Assembly (NCBI RefSeq): GCF_019316905.1
Contig: NZ_CP079216.1
Coordinates: forward strand, 2,046,001 to 2,110,000
DNA: 64,000 bases
Direction of reading: 5' to 3'
DNA from: Tessaracoccus palaemonis
GTDB taxonomy: Bacteria; Actinomycetota; Actinomycetes; Propionibacteriales; Propionibacteriaceae
The position numbers and the translations under genes were made by a program. Shown here in pieces: positions 37,260 through 45,200 of the stretch; the stretch's first letter is position 1; the number at the start of each line of letters is the position of its first letter. A model generated the notes under the pieces. The model searched no databases, was not told the origin of the DNA, and saw nothing but the letters and a program-made list of their open reading frames with translations.

Positions 37260-37844
37260 TCAGGCCTTCTTCTTGTGCGAGATGACGCCCTCGGCGACGT
37301 CCCGCATCGACTTGCGCATGTCCATCGCCGTCTTCTGGATCCAGCGGAACGCCTCAGGCTCGGTCAGGCCGAGGTCCTGCTGCAGGATGCCCTTGGCCTG
37401 GTCGATGACCTTGCGGGACTCGAGGCGGTCCTCGAGGTTGGCCAGCTCCTCTTCGATCGCGGTGATCTCCTGGAAGCGGCCCATGGCGATCTCGATCGCC
37501 GGGACGACGTCGGAGGCGCCGAAGGGCTTGACGACGTAGGCCATTGCGCCTGCATCGCGGGCCCGCTCGACGAGGTCGCGCTGCGAGAACGCGGTGAGCA
37601 TGACGATGGGCGCGATGCGCTCCTCGGCGATGATCTCAGCGGCGGTGATGCCGTCCATCTTCGGCATCTTCACGTCCATGATGACCAGGTCGGGCTCGAG
37701 TTCCCTGGCGAGCTTCACGGCCTCCTCGCCGTCTCCCGCCTCGCCGACGACCTCGTAGCCCTCCTCGGTGAGCAGCTCGACCAGGTCCAGTCGGATCAGG
37801 GCCTCGTCCTCGGCAACCAGGACCGCGGGCTTCTTCTTATCCAT
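37260..37844 (-). CDS. ANTAR-domain response regulator (PdtaR-like transcriptional antiterminator)
   Basis: A 194-residue two-domain regulator. The CheY-like receiver (about residues 6-120) has the phospho-acceptor D57 in LVIMDVKMP, T84 and K106 in YVVKPF. The C-terminal ANTAR domain (about 132-188) shows KVIDQAKGILQQDLGLTEPEAF. ANTAR proteins bind paired RNA hairpins and relieve termination. Mycobacterial PdtaR is the closest well-known relative, paired with kinase PdtaS, but no kinase gene is here. The start at 37844 (MDKKKPAVLVAEDE) is preferred over an upstream ATG inside the leader. It is a single-gene unit next to tRNA-Leu. Confidence 0.93.
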   Translation of the reverse strand: MDKKKPAVLVAEDEALIRLDLVELLTEEGYEVVGEAGDGEEAVKLARELEPDLVIMDVKMPKMDGITAAEIIAEERIAPIVMLTAFSQRDLVERARDAGAMAYVVKPFGASDVVPAIEIAMGRFQEITAIEEELANLEDRLESRKVIDQAKGILQQDLGLTEPEAFRWIQKTAMDMRKSMRDVAEGVISHKKKA

Positions 37845-37903
37845 ACTTCGACTCTTCTCCCCTCGCCCTGAGAGGCGAGCTCCTCTGATCAAACCTGCGC
37901 TGA

Positions 37904-37909
37904 ATAGTA
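37904..37909 (-). promoter_or_regulatory. Candidate -10 box (TACTAT) for the ANTAR regulator
   Basis: TACTAT on the minus strand about 60 nt before the ATG. The -35 region is weak. The leader contains short G+C-rich stems (for example CGCCTCTCAGGGCGAGG) whose role is unclear. Confidence 0.4.
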
Positions 37910-37979
37910 CCTTGCGCCTCCGGCGCACGCGAACTCGTGCCGCCTGCCCGCCGCTGGCCGTCGCCCGACGGGCTGTGGC

Positions 37980-37985
37980 TACAAT
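37980..37985 (+). promoter_or_regulatory. Candidate tRNA-Leu -10 box (TACAAT)
   Basis: TACAAT lies 16 nt before the mature tRNA 5' end. No clear -35 element is seen. Confidence 0.45.
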
Positions 37986-38001
37986 GATCCTCGCTGCCCT
38001 C

Positions 38002-38084
38002 GCCCGGGTGGCGGAACGGTATACGCGGACGGCTCAAACCCGTCTGGTCGAGAGACCTTAGGGGTTCGAATCCCCTCCCGGGCA
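38002..38084 (+). tRNA. tRNA-Leu (anticodon CAA)
   Basis: An 83-nt type II tRNA. The acceptor stem GCCCGGG (38002-38008) pairs with CCCGGGC (38077-38083). The anticodon arm GACGG-CTCAAAC-CCGTC gives anticodon CAA, reading UUG. A long variable arm (TGGTCGAGAGACCTTA region) and the T-arm GGGGTTCGAATCCCC are present. The encoded 3' end is A-CC-T, so the CCA tail is not fully encoded. Confidence 0.93.
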
Positions 38085-38095
38085 CCTCCACAACA

Positions 38096-38131
38096 CAAGG
38101 ATCGGGACCCCTTGCGGGGCCCCGATCCTTG
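38096..38131. terminator. Bidirectional terminator between tRNA-Leu and pyk
   Basis: Arms 38096-38111 and 38116-38131 pair over 16 positions with one mismatch and a TTGC loop. It follows the tRNA and also lies just after the pyk stop on the other strand. Confidence 0.8.
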
Positions 38132-38148
38132 TCTACTGCTGCTCAGCC

Positions 38149-39576
38149 TCAGGCCTCGGGCAGGTCCTTGACCTTGTGCACGCGGAGGTTGTTGGTCTTT
38201 CCGGGGACACCCATGGGCGAGCCGGACACGACCACGATGCGCTCGCCGACCTCGATGAGGTTGTTCGTGCGCAGGTACTGGTCGACGGCGTCCACCATCT
38301 CCTCCTGCGCGGTGAACTCCGGCGTGATGTGCGTGTCGACACCCCACGACAGGGTCATGGTCTGGCGGGTCGACTTCTCCGGGGAGAACACCAGCATCGG
38401 GATGGGCGAGCGCAGACGCGACAGGCGGCGCCCGGTGTCACCCGACTTGGTGAACGCGACGAGGTAGCGGGCACCGATACGCTCGGCGACCTCGGCAGCC
38501 ACCTTGGCCAGGATGCCGCCGGTGGTGTGCGGGTCCCAGTCGATGGTGTGGATCTCCGCGTGGCCCTCGCGCTCCGTCTTCTCGACGATGCGAGCCATGG
38601 TGGAGACGGTCTCGACCGGGAAGTCGCCGACCGAGGTCTCTCCGGACAGCATCACGGCGTCGGCGCCGTCGAGGACGGCGTTCGCGACGTCGGAAGCCTC
38701 GGCGCGCGTCGGGCGCGGGTTGCTGATCATGGACTCAAGCATCTGGGTGGCCACGATGACCGGCTTCGCCCACTTGCGCGCGGCGCGCACGATCCGCTTC
38801 TGGACCAGGGGCACCTCCTCCAGCGGCAGCTCGACGCCCAGGTCGCCACGGGCGACCATGAAGGCGTCGAAGGAGTCGATGATCTCCTGCAGGTTGGCGA
38901 TCGCCTGGGGCTTCTCGAGCTTGGCGATGACCGGCAGGCGGCGACCCTCCTCGTCCATGATCTCGTGGACGCGCTTGATGTCGTCGCCGGAGCGGACGAA
39001 GGACAGCGCGATCATGTCGATGTCGGGGTGGGCGAGCGCCCAGCGCAGGTCACGCTCGTCCTTGTCGGACAGGGCGGGGACCGAGACGGCGACGCCGGGC
39101 AGGTTGATGCCCTTGTTGTTGGAGACCGGACCGGGGACGACCGTCTCGCAGACCACGTCGGTGTCGGTGACCTGGATGGCCTTCAGGGCGACCTTGCCGT
39201 CGTCGATCAGGATCTGGTCGCCGACGTTGACGTCGCCGGGCAGGCCCTTGAACGTCGTCGAGCAACGCTCCTTGGTGCCCTGGATGTCGTCGATGGTGAT
39301 GGTGAAGATGTCACCGACGGCCAGGTACGGCTTCTCGTCGTTCAGGAAGCGGCCGAGACGGATCTTGGGGCCCTGGAGGTCGGCGAACACGCCGACGGTC
39401 TTGCCGGTGATGTCAGCGGCGGCACGGACATTCTTGAGCCGGGTGCCGTGCTCGTTGTAGTCGCCGTGACTCATGTTGAGTCGGGCGACATTCATGCCAG
39501 CGTTGATCAGGTCAACGAGGCGGTCAACTGCTTCGGCCGAAGGGCCGAGGGTACAAACGATCTTTGCTCTACGCAC
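38149..39576 (-). CDS. pyk: Pyruvate kinase
   Basis: A 475-residue glycolytic enzyme making pyruvate and ATP from phosphoenolpyruvate. It begins MRRAKIVCTLGPSAE with the conserved substrate-binding Arg of NMSHGD and VARLN blocks. The active-site signature MVARGDLGVELPLEEVP is near residues 237-253, and the metal and K+ site blocks are intact. The C-terminal allosteric domain includes the TKSGDTGRRLSRLR effector loop region. The GTG start has TAGGGT 7 nt upstream. It lies apart from the gap-pgk-tpiA set. Confidence 0.97.
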   Translation of the reverse strand: MRRAKIVCTLGPSAEAVDRLVDLINAGMNVARLNMSHGDYNEHGTRLKNVRAAADITGKTVGVFADLQGPKIRLGRFLNDEKPYLAVGDIFTITIDDIQGTKERCSTTFKGLPGDVNVGDQILIDDGKVALKAIQVTDTDVVCETVVPGPVSNNKGINLPGVAVSVPALSDKDERDLRWALAHPDIDMIALSFVRSGDDIKRVHEIMDEEGRRLPVIAKLEKPQAIANLQEIIDSFDAFMVARGDLGVELPLEEVPLVQKRIVRAARKWAKPVIVATQMLESMISNPRPTRAEASDVANAVLDGADAVMLSGETSVGDFPVETVSTMARIVEKTEREGHAEIHTIDWDPHTTGGILAKVAAEVAERIGARYLVAFTKSGDTGRRLSRLRSPIPMLVFSPEKSTRQTMTLSWGVDTHITPEFTAQEEMVDAVDQYLRTNNLIEVGERIVVVSGSPMGVPGKTNNLRVHKVKDLPEA

Positions 39577-39583
39577 GGCGACA

Positions 39584-39589
39584 ACCCTA
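39584..39589 (-). promoter_or_regulatory. Candidate pyk -10 box (TAGGGT), leaderless
   Basis: TAGGGT on the minus strand with 7 nt to the GTG at 39576. Confidence 0.45.
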
Positions 39590-39630
39590 CCCGACGTCGT
39601 TGCAGGACGACACGGCGCCCTGGCTGGGAA

Positions 39631-40551
39631 TCAGTCGGCCCGCACCAGATCGAGGGCCCGCTGCAGATCCGCAGGGTAGGGGGAGCTGAACTCGACATGG
39701 TCGCCGCGCGTCGGATGCGTGAAACCCAGGCCGACGGCGTGCAGCCACTGGCGGCCCAGCCCCAGCCTTGCCGACAGCACCGGATCGGCGCCGTACAGCG
39801 GGTCCCCGACGCACGGATGGCCGATCGCCGCCATATGCACCCGGATCTGGTGCGTGCGGCCCGTCTCGAGGTGGACCTGCAGCAGCGTCGCCGCCCGATG
39901 CGCCTCCAGCGTCTCGTAGTGCGTGACGGATGCGCGGCCACCTTCGAGGATCGCCATCTTCCAGTCCGCGCCGGGATGGCGGCCGATGGGCGCGTCGATC
40001 GTCCCGACGAACGGGTCGGGGTGCCCCTGCACGAGCGTGTGGTACGTCTTGTCCACCGTCCGGTCGCGGAACGCCTGTTTGAGCACGCTGTAGGCCACCT
40101 CGGATCTGGCGACGACCATCAGTCCGCTGGTGCCGACGTCGAGGCGCGAGACGATGCCCTGCCGCTCGGCGGCCCCCGACGTGGACACAGCGACGCCGGC
40201 GGCGGCCAGGTGCTCCACGACCGACGGGCCGTCCCAGCCGAGGCTGGGGTGTGCCGCGACGCCCACGGGCTTGTCGACGACGACGATGTCGGCGTCCTCG
40301 TGGACGATCCCGACGCCGTCGGCGAGCTGCGGGACCGCCGTCGCGGCGGTGGGCGCGGGATCCTCCAGCAGCTCGAGCAGCTCTCCACCGGCGACCTTCT
40401 GGGAGCTCTTGGTGACGATCGTCCCCGAGAGGCTGACGCTGCCGGCGTCGATCAGCAGCTCGATGCGCGCCCTGCTGTACCCCGACACCCGGGCGGCCAC
40501 CGCGTCGACGCGCTGGCCCGCGAGGCCGTCGGGCACGATGAAGACGCTCAC
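39631..40551 (-). CDS. RluA-family pseudouridine synthase
   Basis: A 306-residue RNA modification enzyme. An N-terminal S4 RNA-binding domain (about residues 12-60) is followed by the RluA catalytic core. The catalytic D138 lies in the RLDVGTSGL motif, and [15 protein letters not shown] and GDPLYG are the later signatures. RluD-type activity on 23S rRNA helix 69 is likely from the S4 plus RluA architecture, but the exact target is inferred. The GTG start overlaps the lspA stop (GTGA), the classic lspA-rluA arrangement. Confidence 0.92.
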   Translation of the reverse strand: MSVFIVPDGLAGQRVDAVAARVSGYSRARIELLIDAGSVSLSGTIVTKSSQKVAGGELLELLEDPAPTAATAVPQLADGVGIVHEDADIVVVDKPVGVAAHPSLGWDGPSVVEHLAAAGVAVSTSGAAERQGIVSRLDVGTSGLMVVARSEVAYSVLKQAFRDRTVDKTYHTLVQGHPDPFVGTIDAPIGRHPGADWKMAILEGGRASVTHYETLEAHRAATLLQVHLETGRTHQIRVHMAAIGHPCVGDPLYGADPVLSARLGLGRQWLHAVGLGFTHPTRGDHVEFSSPYPADLQRALDLVRAD

Positions 40552-41051
40552 GAGGCCGCGGCCTTCCTCGCCTTGGCCTCGGCCCGGTCGGCGAACAGCG
40601 ACCAGCCGATCACGATGCCGGCCGCCACCGTGATGCAGATGTCGGCGACGTTGAAGATCGCGAAGCCGCGCAGCGAGAACATGTCGATCACATGCCCGTG
40701 CAGCGCCGCCGGGGGCTGGAAGATCCGGTCGACCAGGTTGCCGGTGATGCCGGCGAGGAACAGGCCGGCCACGACGGCCTGCCACATGCGGTTCACCCGC
40801 GGCAGGACGACGAACAGACAGGCCAGGGTCGCCACCATCGCGAGGATGGTGAAGACGATGGTGGCCGAGGAGCCCATCCCGAAGGCGGCGCCGGGATTGC
40901 GGATCAGCTGCAGCTGCAGCAGGTCCCCGACGATCGGGACCGGCACACCGGGGGTCAGGAACGCGACGGAGGCCAGCTTGACCAGCTGGTCGACGGCGAG
41001 GCCGCCCAACCCGATGCCGCAGGCGACGAGGATCAGTGCGCTGCGGCGCAC
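40548..41051 (-). CDS. lspA: Lipoprotein signal peptidase (signal peptidase II)
   Basis: A 167-residue membrane protease that removes signal peptides from prolipoproteins after lipidation. Four hydrophobic helices are visible. The two catalytic aspartates are D108 in GNLVDRIF and D137 in FNVADICI. The conserved RNPGAAFG loop is at about 51-58. It starts just after the DksA-like gene's stop and overlaps rluA by 4 nt, so the three form one operon. Confidence 0.95.
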   Translation of the reverse strand: MRRSALILVACGIGLGGLAVDQLVKLASVAFLTPGVPVPIVGDLLQLQLIRNPGAAFGMGSSATIVFTILAMVATLACLFVVLPRVNRMWQAVVAGLFLAGITGNLVDRIFQPPAALHGHVIDMFSLRGFAIFNVADICITVAAGIVIGWSLFADRAEAKARKAAAS

Positions 41052-41052
41052 C

Positions 41053-41478
41053 TCAGCGCCGCTCCTCGCGCTGCTTGCAGGTCACGCACAGCGTGGCTCG
41101 GGGGAAGACCTGCAGACGCCCCTTGCCGATCGGCTGGCCGCACACCTCGCAGTAGCCGTACTCGCCGCTGTCGAAGAGCGCGATGGCCAGGCGCGCCTGC
41201 TCCGCCATCTCGCGGACGTTGGCCGCGAGGGAGACCTCCTGGTCCCGCTCGAAGTTGCTGGAGCCGACGTCCGCGGGGTCGCGGCCGGCTCCGTCGGTGC
41301 CGCCCTTGAGGAGGGACTGCAGCGTCTCCTCCGCGGAGCGGATGCGGCGCTCGAGGCGCTCGAGGTCGTCGGAGAGTTCAGCGCGCTGCTCGGCAATCTC
41401 CTCCGAGGTCCACGGGTCCTCGCCTTCGAGGACCGGGAGCGCCCGAACTTCGTCGGCGGCTTTCTTTGACGTGGGCAT
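41053..41478 (-). CDS. TraR/DksA-family C4 zinc finger protein
   Basis: A 141-residue protein with an N-terminal coiled coil (about residues 25-100) and a C-terminal four-Cys zinc finger: C110-xx-C113 and C131-xx-C134. This is the DksA/TraR layout. E. coli DksA reaches into the RNA polymerase secondary channel, but the acidic tip residues differ and ppGpp synergy is not shown for actinobacterial versions. The start at 41478 (MPTSKKAADE) has an AAAGAG ribosome binding site. It lies between divIVA and lspA, where actinobacteria often carry such a gene. Confidence 0.88.
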   Translation of the reverse strand: MPTSKKAADEVRALPVLEGEDPWTSEEIAEQRAELSDDLERLERRIRSAEETLQSLLKGGTDGAGRDPADVGSSNFERDQEVSLAANVREMAEQARLAIALFDSGEYGYCEVCGQPIGKGRLQVFPRATLCVTCKQREERR

Positions 41479-41539
41479 GTCGTAGCTCTTTCTGGCGGTT
41501 GCTGTCTGCGAAGGGTACACCACTGTGCACCACATGCAG

Positions 41540-41567
41540 GCAGCCGACCCCGCGCGGGGTCGGCTGC
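41540..41567 (-). terminator. Terminator after divIVA
   Basis: A perfect 12-bp G+C-rich stem (41540-41551 with 41556-41567) around GCGC, 18 nt after the divIVA stop. Confidence 0.8.
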
Positions 41568-41585
41568 CCGATGAAGTGGGTGTGA

Positions 41586-42533
41586 CTAGGACTGATCTCC
41601 GCTTGCCAGGGCATCGAGACGCGGGGTCTCCGACGGCCGCTGGGCGAGCTCGGGCACGTCGCCGGGCTCGGGGTGATCGTCGTTGACCGAACCGAGGAAG
41701 CGCTTGAGCGACTCCGTGAGGTTCTGGCGGTAGCTGGACTCGAAGCCTCGCAGCGCGGTGACCTTCCCGGCCAGCTCGCCCTGCTCGCGCTCCAGATCGG
41801 AGAACAGCTCGCGGCGGCGGTCGGCGGCCTGCTGATCGACGGCCGCGGCGCGCGCCTCCGCCTGGTTCGTCAGCTGCTCGGCGTTGACGCGGGCCTCCGA
41901 CTCGACACGGTCGGCCTTGGTGCGGGCGTCCGTCTTGATCTCGGTGGCGCGCTGCTCGGCCTCGGCCAGCTTCCGCTGCGCCTCCGCCTGGGCCTCGTTC
42001 ACGAGCGTGGTGGCCTGGTCGGTGGCCATCTGCAGCAGCCGGGTGACGGCGGGGGCGGCATCCTCGCTGGCCGTGACCGTCAGGTGCTGGGTGCCGGCGA
42101 CATTGGTGACCCGCTCGGAGCGGGCCTTGTCGAACTCGGTGCGGACCTGGTCGAGCTGGTTCTGCAGCTGCTCATTCTGCGCGGTGAGCTCACGGACGCG
42201 ACCCTCGGCCGCGGCCTGCGCGGCCGTCGCGTCGCCGCCGGCGCTGATCGCGGAGTTCAGGCGGTCCACCTCGGCGCGGAGCTGCGCGATGGTGTCGTCC
42301 TTGCCCTTCAGCTCCGACCGGAGATCGGAGTCGTCGCCGGCCGCCGGGGAGACGTTGGTCGCCTGGACGGAGTCGATCTCGCGGCGAAGACGCTCGCGCT
42401 CCTTCTCGAACTCGTCGAAGGTGACCTCGACCTTGTCGATGAACGTGTCGACGTCGCCCACCTGATAACCGACGTCACCGCGTCGCGTCATGCGGAAGCG
42501 GATCTGGCGGACCTCATCAAGGGTCAGGCTCAT
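41586..42533 (-). CDS. DivIVA-domain protein (Wag31-like polar growth factor)
   Basis: A 315-residue coiled-coil protein. The N-terminal DivIVA lipid-binding domain (about residues 1-55) opens MSLTLDEVRQIRFRM with GYQVGDVDTFIDKVE. Long coiled coils occupy roughly 30-65, 85-130 and 160-275, with many E/A/Q heptads. In actinobacteria this protein marks the poles and directs cell wall growth. The start at 42533 is preferred over upstream codons because the DivIVA domain begins there. It is separated from sepF by about 120 nt with two hairpins; yggT, usually here, is absent. Confidence 0.92.
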   Translation of the reverse strand: MSLTLDEVRQIRFRMTRRGDVGYQVGDVDTFIDKVEVTFDEFEKERERLRREIDSVQATNVSPAAGDDSDLRSELKGKDDTIAQLRAEVDRLNSAISAGGDATAAQAAAEGRVRELTAQNEQLQNQLDQVRTEFDKARSERVTNVAGTQHLTVTASEDAAPAVTRLLQMATDQATTLVNEAQAEAQRKLAEAEQRATEIKTDARTKADRVESEARVNAEQLTNQAEARAAAVDQQAADRRRELFSDLEREQGELAGKVTALRGFESSYRQNLTESLKRFLGSVNDDHPEPGDVPELAQRPSETPRLDALASGDQS

Positions 42534-42577
42534 GCTTGCTCCAGTACTCGTCAAAGATGTGACCGGCCGAAGCCGGC

Positions 42578-42618
42578 GCTTTCAGCGTAGCCTAACGCCC
42601 TCGAGGCGCGCTGAAAGC
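42578..42618 (-). terminator. Hairpin between sepF and divIVA
   Basis: A 10-bp perfect stem (42578-42587 with 42609-42618) with an inner CGCC/GGCG stem. It may end sepF transcripts or sit in the divIVA leader. Confidence 0.55.
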
Positions 42619-42628
42619 TGCTAGTCGG

Positions 42629-42658
42629 GTTGAGATTGGCACCTGCTCCAGGCTCAAC
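42629..42658 (-). terminator. Hairpin overlapping the sepF stop codon
   Basis: GTTGAG (42629-42634) pairs with CTCAAC (42653-42658), with an inner partial TTGG/CCAG stem. It overlaps the sepF TGA at 42654-42656. Confidence 0.4.
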
Positions 42659-43136
42659 TCTGATTGAAGAACCCACCGGAGGCGATGCGTTCCTTGTCCT
42701 CCGGGCCGACCACCAGATTGTGGGGGCACAGGAGGAAGACCTTGCTCGAAACCCGCTCGATGTTGCCGCGCAGGCCGAAGATCAGCCCGGCCGCGAAGTC
42801 GACGAGGCGCTTGTCCTCGCCGTCCTCCATGTCCGAGAGGTTCATGATGACGGGGATGCCGTCGCGGAAGTTCTCGCCGATCACGCGCGCCTCGTTGTAC
42901 GAGCGGGGTCGGACGCTGACGATGCGGCTCAGGTCGGCCACCTCCTTGTGCTCGACCGGCGTGAGCTGTGCGGGTCGCCTGATGGGCGCGACCTTGCTGA
43001 TCTCCTGGCTCGGCTCCTCGTCGACGTAGACGTCGTTGGTCGCCTCGCCCTCGGCGTCGTGGTCCACGGGATCGTCGGTGCGGTACCGGCCGTCCTCGAC
43101 GAGGCCCATCCACGCCGCAAGCTTACGAACGCCCAC
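42654..43136 (-). CDS. sepF: Cell division protein SepF
   Basis: A 160-residue FtsZ-binding protein that tethers the Z ring to the membrane. The N-terminal amphipathic helix (GVRKLAAWMGLVEDGRY) and an acidic linker precede the core domain (about residues 70-155). Core blocks are PRSYNEARVIGENFRDGIPV and DFAAGLIFGLRGNIERV. The GTG at 43136 has a near-perfect AAGGAGG ribosome binding site. It lies 87 nt after ftsZ, and the ylmD/ylmE-type genes usually between them are missing. Confidence 0.95.
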   Translation of the reverse strand: MGVRKLAAWMGLVEDGRYRTDDPVDHDAEGEATNDVYVDEEPSQEISKVAPIRRPAQLTPVEHKEVADLSRIVSVRPRSYNEARVIGENFRDGIPVIMNLSDMEDGEDKRLVDFAAGLIFGLRGNIERVSSKVFLLCPHNLVVGPEDKERIASGGFFNQS

Positions 43137-43223
43137 GATTCCCTCCTTGGCAGCTGCTGCGATTGTTCGCAAGGCTAGCGCGGCGCGGCTCCCGCACGGG
43201 GGCGACGCACCGGCGCGCCCCAC

Positions 43224-44357
43224 TCACTTCATGAAGTCGGGGACATCCAGGTCGTCGTCGTCCTCGACCACCGGCGCGGGCCGCGGGGCCGGCGTCGGCT
43301 GCCCGGGCATCGCGGTGGCTACCGGCGCCGGCGCGCCGGGTCCGGGACGCGGCTGCGTCGCCGGCCGGACCTCCGGCTTGCGCACAGCGGCAACCTTCTT
43401 CTGCGGCTGGCCTCCGTCGAACCCGGCGGCGATGACCGTCACCCGGACCTCGTCGCCCAGCGCGTCGTCGATCACGGTGCCGAAGATGATGTTCGCCTCG
43501 TCGTGTGCCGCCTCCTCGATGAGCTGCGCGGCGGCGGAGACCTCGAACAGGCCGAGGTCGGAGCCGCCTGCGATGGACAGCAGCACGCCGTGCGCACCGT
43601 CGATGCTCGCCTCGAGCAGCGGGGAGCTGATCGCCATCTCGGCCGCGGCACGCGCGCGATCCTCGCCGCGGGCCGACCCGATGCCCATCAGTGCGGAACC
43701 GGCCTGGCTCATGATGGACTTCACGTCCGCGAAGTCGAGGTTGATCAGGCCCGGCGTCGTGATGAGGTCGGTGATGCCGGACACGCCCTGCATGAGCACC
43801 TGGTCCGCCTGCTTGAAGGCGTCGAGGATGGCGACCTGGTGGTCGGTCATCTGCAGCAGCTTGTCGTTGGGGATGACGATGAGGGTGTCGACCTCTTCGC
43901 GCAGCGACTCGATGCCGGACTCGGCCTGCGTGGAACGGCGGCGGCCCTCGAAGGAGAACGGCCTGGTCACCACGCCGATGGTCAACGCGCCGAGCGAGCG
44001 GGCGATCTTCGCCACGATGGGCGCCGCGCCCGTTCCGGTGCCGCCTCCCTCGCCCGCGGTCACGAACACCATGTCGGCGCCCTGCAGCGCCTCCTCGATC
44101 TCGTCCGAGTGGTCCTCGGCGGCCTGCCGGCCCTTCGCCGGGTCGGCTCCCGCGCCGAGGCCGCGGGTCAGCTCGCGGCCGATGTCGAGCTTCACGTCGG
44201 CGTCGCTCATCAGGAGCGCCTGCGCGTCGGTGTTGACCGCGATGAACTCGACCCCGCGGAGCCCCGCCTCGATCATGCGGTTGACGGCGTTGACGCCGCC
44301 GCCGCCGACGCCGACGACCTTGATCACGGCGAGGTAGTTCTGAGATGCGCTAGCCAT
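43224..44357 (-). CDS. ftsZ: Cell division protein FtsZ
   Basis: A 377-residue tubulin homologue that forms the division ring. The GTP-binding G-box GEGGGTGTG is at residues 102-110 and the T7 catalytic loop [11 protein letters not shown] is near 206. A Pro-rich linker leads to the conserved C-terminal peptide [10 protein letters not shown] that binds SepF and FtsW. The ATG at 44357 ([13 protein letters not shown]) was chosen because TAGCCT lies exactly 7 nt upstream and it gives the usual opening. In-frame ATGs at about 44390 and 44423 are less likely. It is last in the dcw cluster and may have its own promoter. Confidence 0.97.
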   Translation of the reverse strand: MASASQNYLAVIKVVGVGGGGVNAVNRMIEAGLRGVEFIAVNTDAQALLMSDADVKLDIGRELTRGLGAGADPAKGRQAAEDHSDEIEEALQGADMVFVTAGEGGGTGTGAAPIVAKIARSLGALTIGVVTRPFSFEGRRRSTQAESGIESLREEVDTLIVIPNDKLLQMTDHQVAILDAFKQADQVLMQGVSGITDLITTPGLINLDFADVKSIMSQAGSALMGIGSARGEDRARAAAEMAISSPLLEASIDGAHGVLLSIAGGSDLGLFEVSAAAQLIEEAAHDEANIIFGTVIDDALGDEVRVTVIAAGFDGGQPQKKVAAVRKPEVRPATQPRPGPGAPAPVATAMPGQPTPAPRPAPVVEDDDDLDVPDFMK

Positions 44358-44364
44358 GGGGTGA

Positions 44365-44370
44365 AGGCTA
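44365..44370 (-). promoter_or_regulatory. Candidate ftsZ -10 box (TAGCCT), leaderless
   Basis: TAGCCT on the minus strand with 7 nt to the ATG at 44357. It suggests a transcript separate from ftsQ. Confidence 0.45.
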
Positions 44371-44477
44371 TGGGAGTGGTCATGCATGAGTCCAACACCC
44401 CCGCCGATTCGCCTGCGAATCACCTCAAGTGGTACTTCAGGGTTTGACGCCCAGGGCTCGCGACCCGCACCCGGTCG

Positions 44478-45200
44478 TCACTTCGTGGTCGGGTGCAACG
44501 GGGCGGAGACGTCGTAGACGCTGGCGTCGACGGTGAGCAGCGCGGTGAGCACCTGGGCCTTGAGCTCGGACTCGTCCGCGCTCCCCCATACGACGGTGCG
44601 GCCGCCGGAGATGTGGAACTCGATCTGGTCGACCGCGTCCGCCTGGAAGCTGCGCACCTTCGCGGAGACGTCGTCGGGCAGGGCGAGCACGACGGTCGCT
44701 ACATCGGCGAGCAGCCGCTGGTCGTCCGTGTCCGTCTCGACCTGGATGACCCCCGTGGGGTCGTCGGTGTGCCGGAAGACGACTCCGTCTGAGTCCACCC
44801 AGTCGACGCCGCCGTCGCGGGCGCGCTGGTACACCACGGCGCGTTCTGTCACGTCGATGACCACGGTCTCGGGAAACTGTGTGCCGACCGTGACGTCGCG
44901 CACCTCCGGGAGCGCGGCCACGCGGCCGCGGACTGCGGCGAGGTCCTGGCTGAGCAGCGGCACGTCCATCTCCACCTCGGCGGCCTGCACCACCTCGTCG
45001 GGCGTCAGCAGCGACGTGCCGTGCACCTCGACCCGTTGCGCGGTGAGCCACGGCGAGAACCAGCCGGCGTAGACGAGCGCGACGAACAGCAGCAGCAGGC
45101 CACCCCCGACGCTCCACCCGATCACCCTGCGCCGACGGTGCCTGACGCGGCGCTCCTGGAGGGCCTTGGCGAAGACGCCCGGGGGCAGCGGCTGCGTCAC
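44478..45200 (-). CDS. ftsQ: Cell division protein FtsQ
   Basis: A 240-residue bitopic divisome protein. A basic cytoplasmic N-terminus (about residues 1-25) precedes a single helix (about 26-48). The extracytoplasmic POTRA domain (about 50-120) begins AQRVEVHGTSLLTPDEVVQAA, followed by the FtsQ beta domain. It links early and late division proteins. The GTG start overlaps the murC stop (GTGA), so translation is coupled. Sequence identity in this family is low; position and topology support the call. Confidence 0.92.
   Translation of the reverse strand: MTQPLPPGVFAKALQERRVRHRRRRVIGWSVGGGLLLLFVALVYAGWFSPWLTAQRVEVHGTSLLTPDEVVQAAEVEMDVPLLSQDLAAVRGRVAALPEVRDVTVGTQFPETVVIDVTERAVVYQRARDGGVDWVDSDGVVFRHTDDPTGVIQVETDTDDQRLLADVATVVLALPDDVSAKVRSFQADAVDQIEFHISGGRTVVWGSADESELKAQVLTALLTVDASVYDVSAPLHPTTK

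Noticed and set aside
44358-44423. Upstream in-frame ATG starts for ftsZ
   Set aside because: They would add an unusual His-rich or Arg/Gly-rich N-terminus and would overlap the TAGCCT box that fits a start at 44357.
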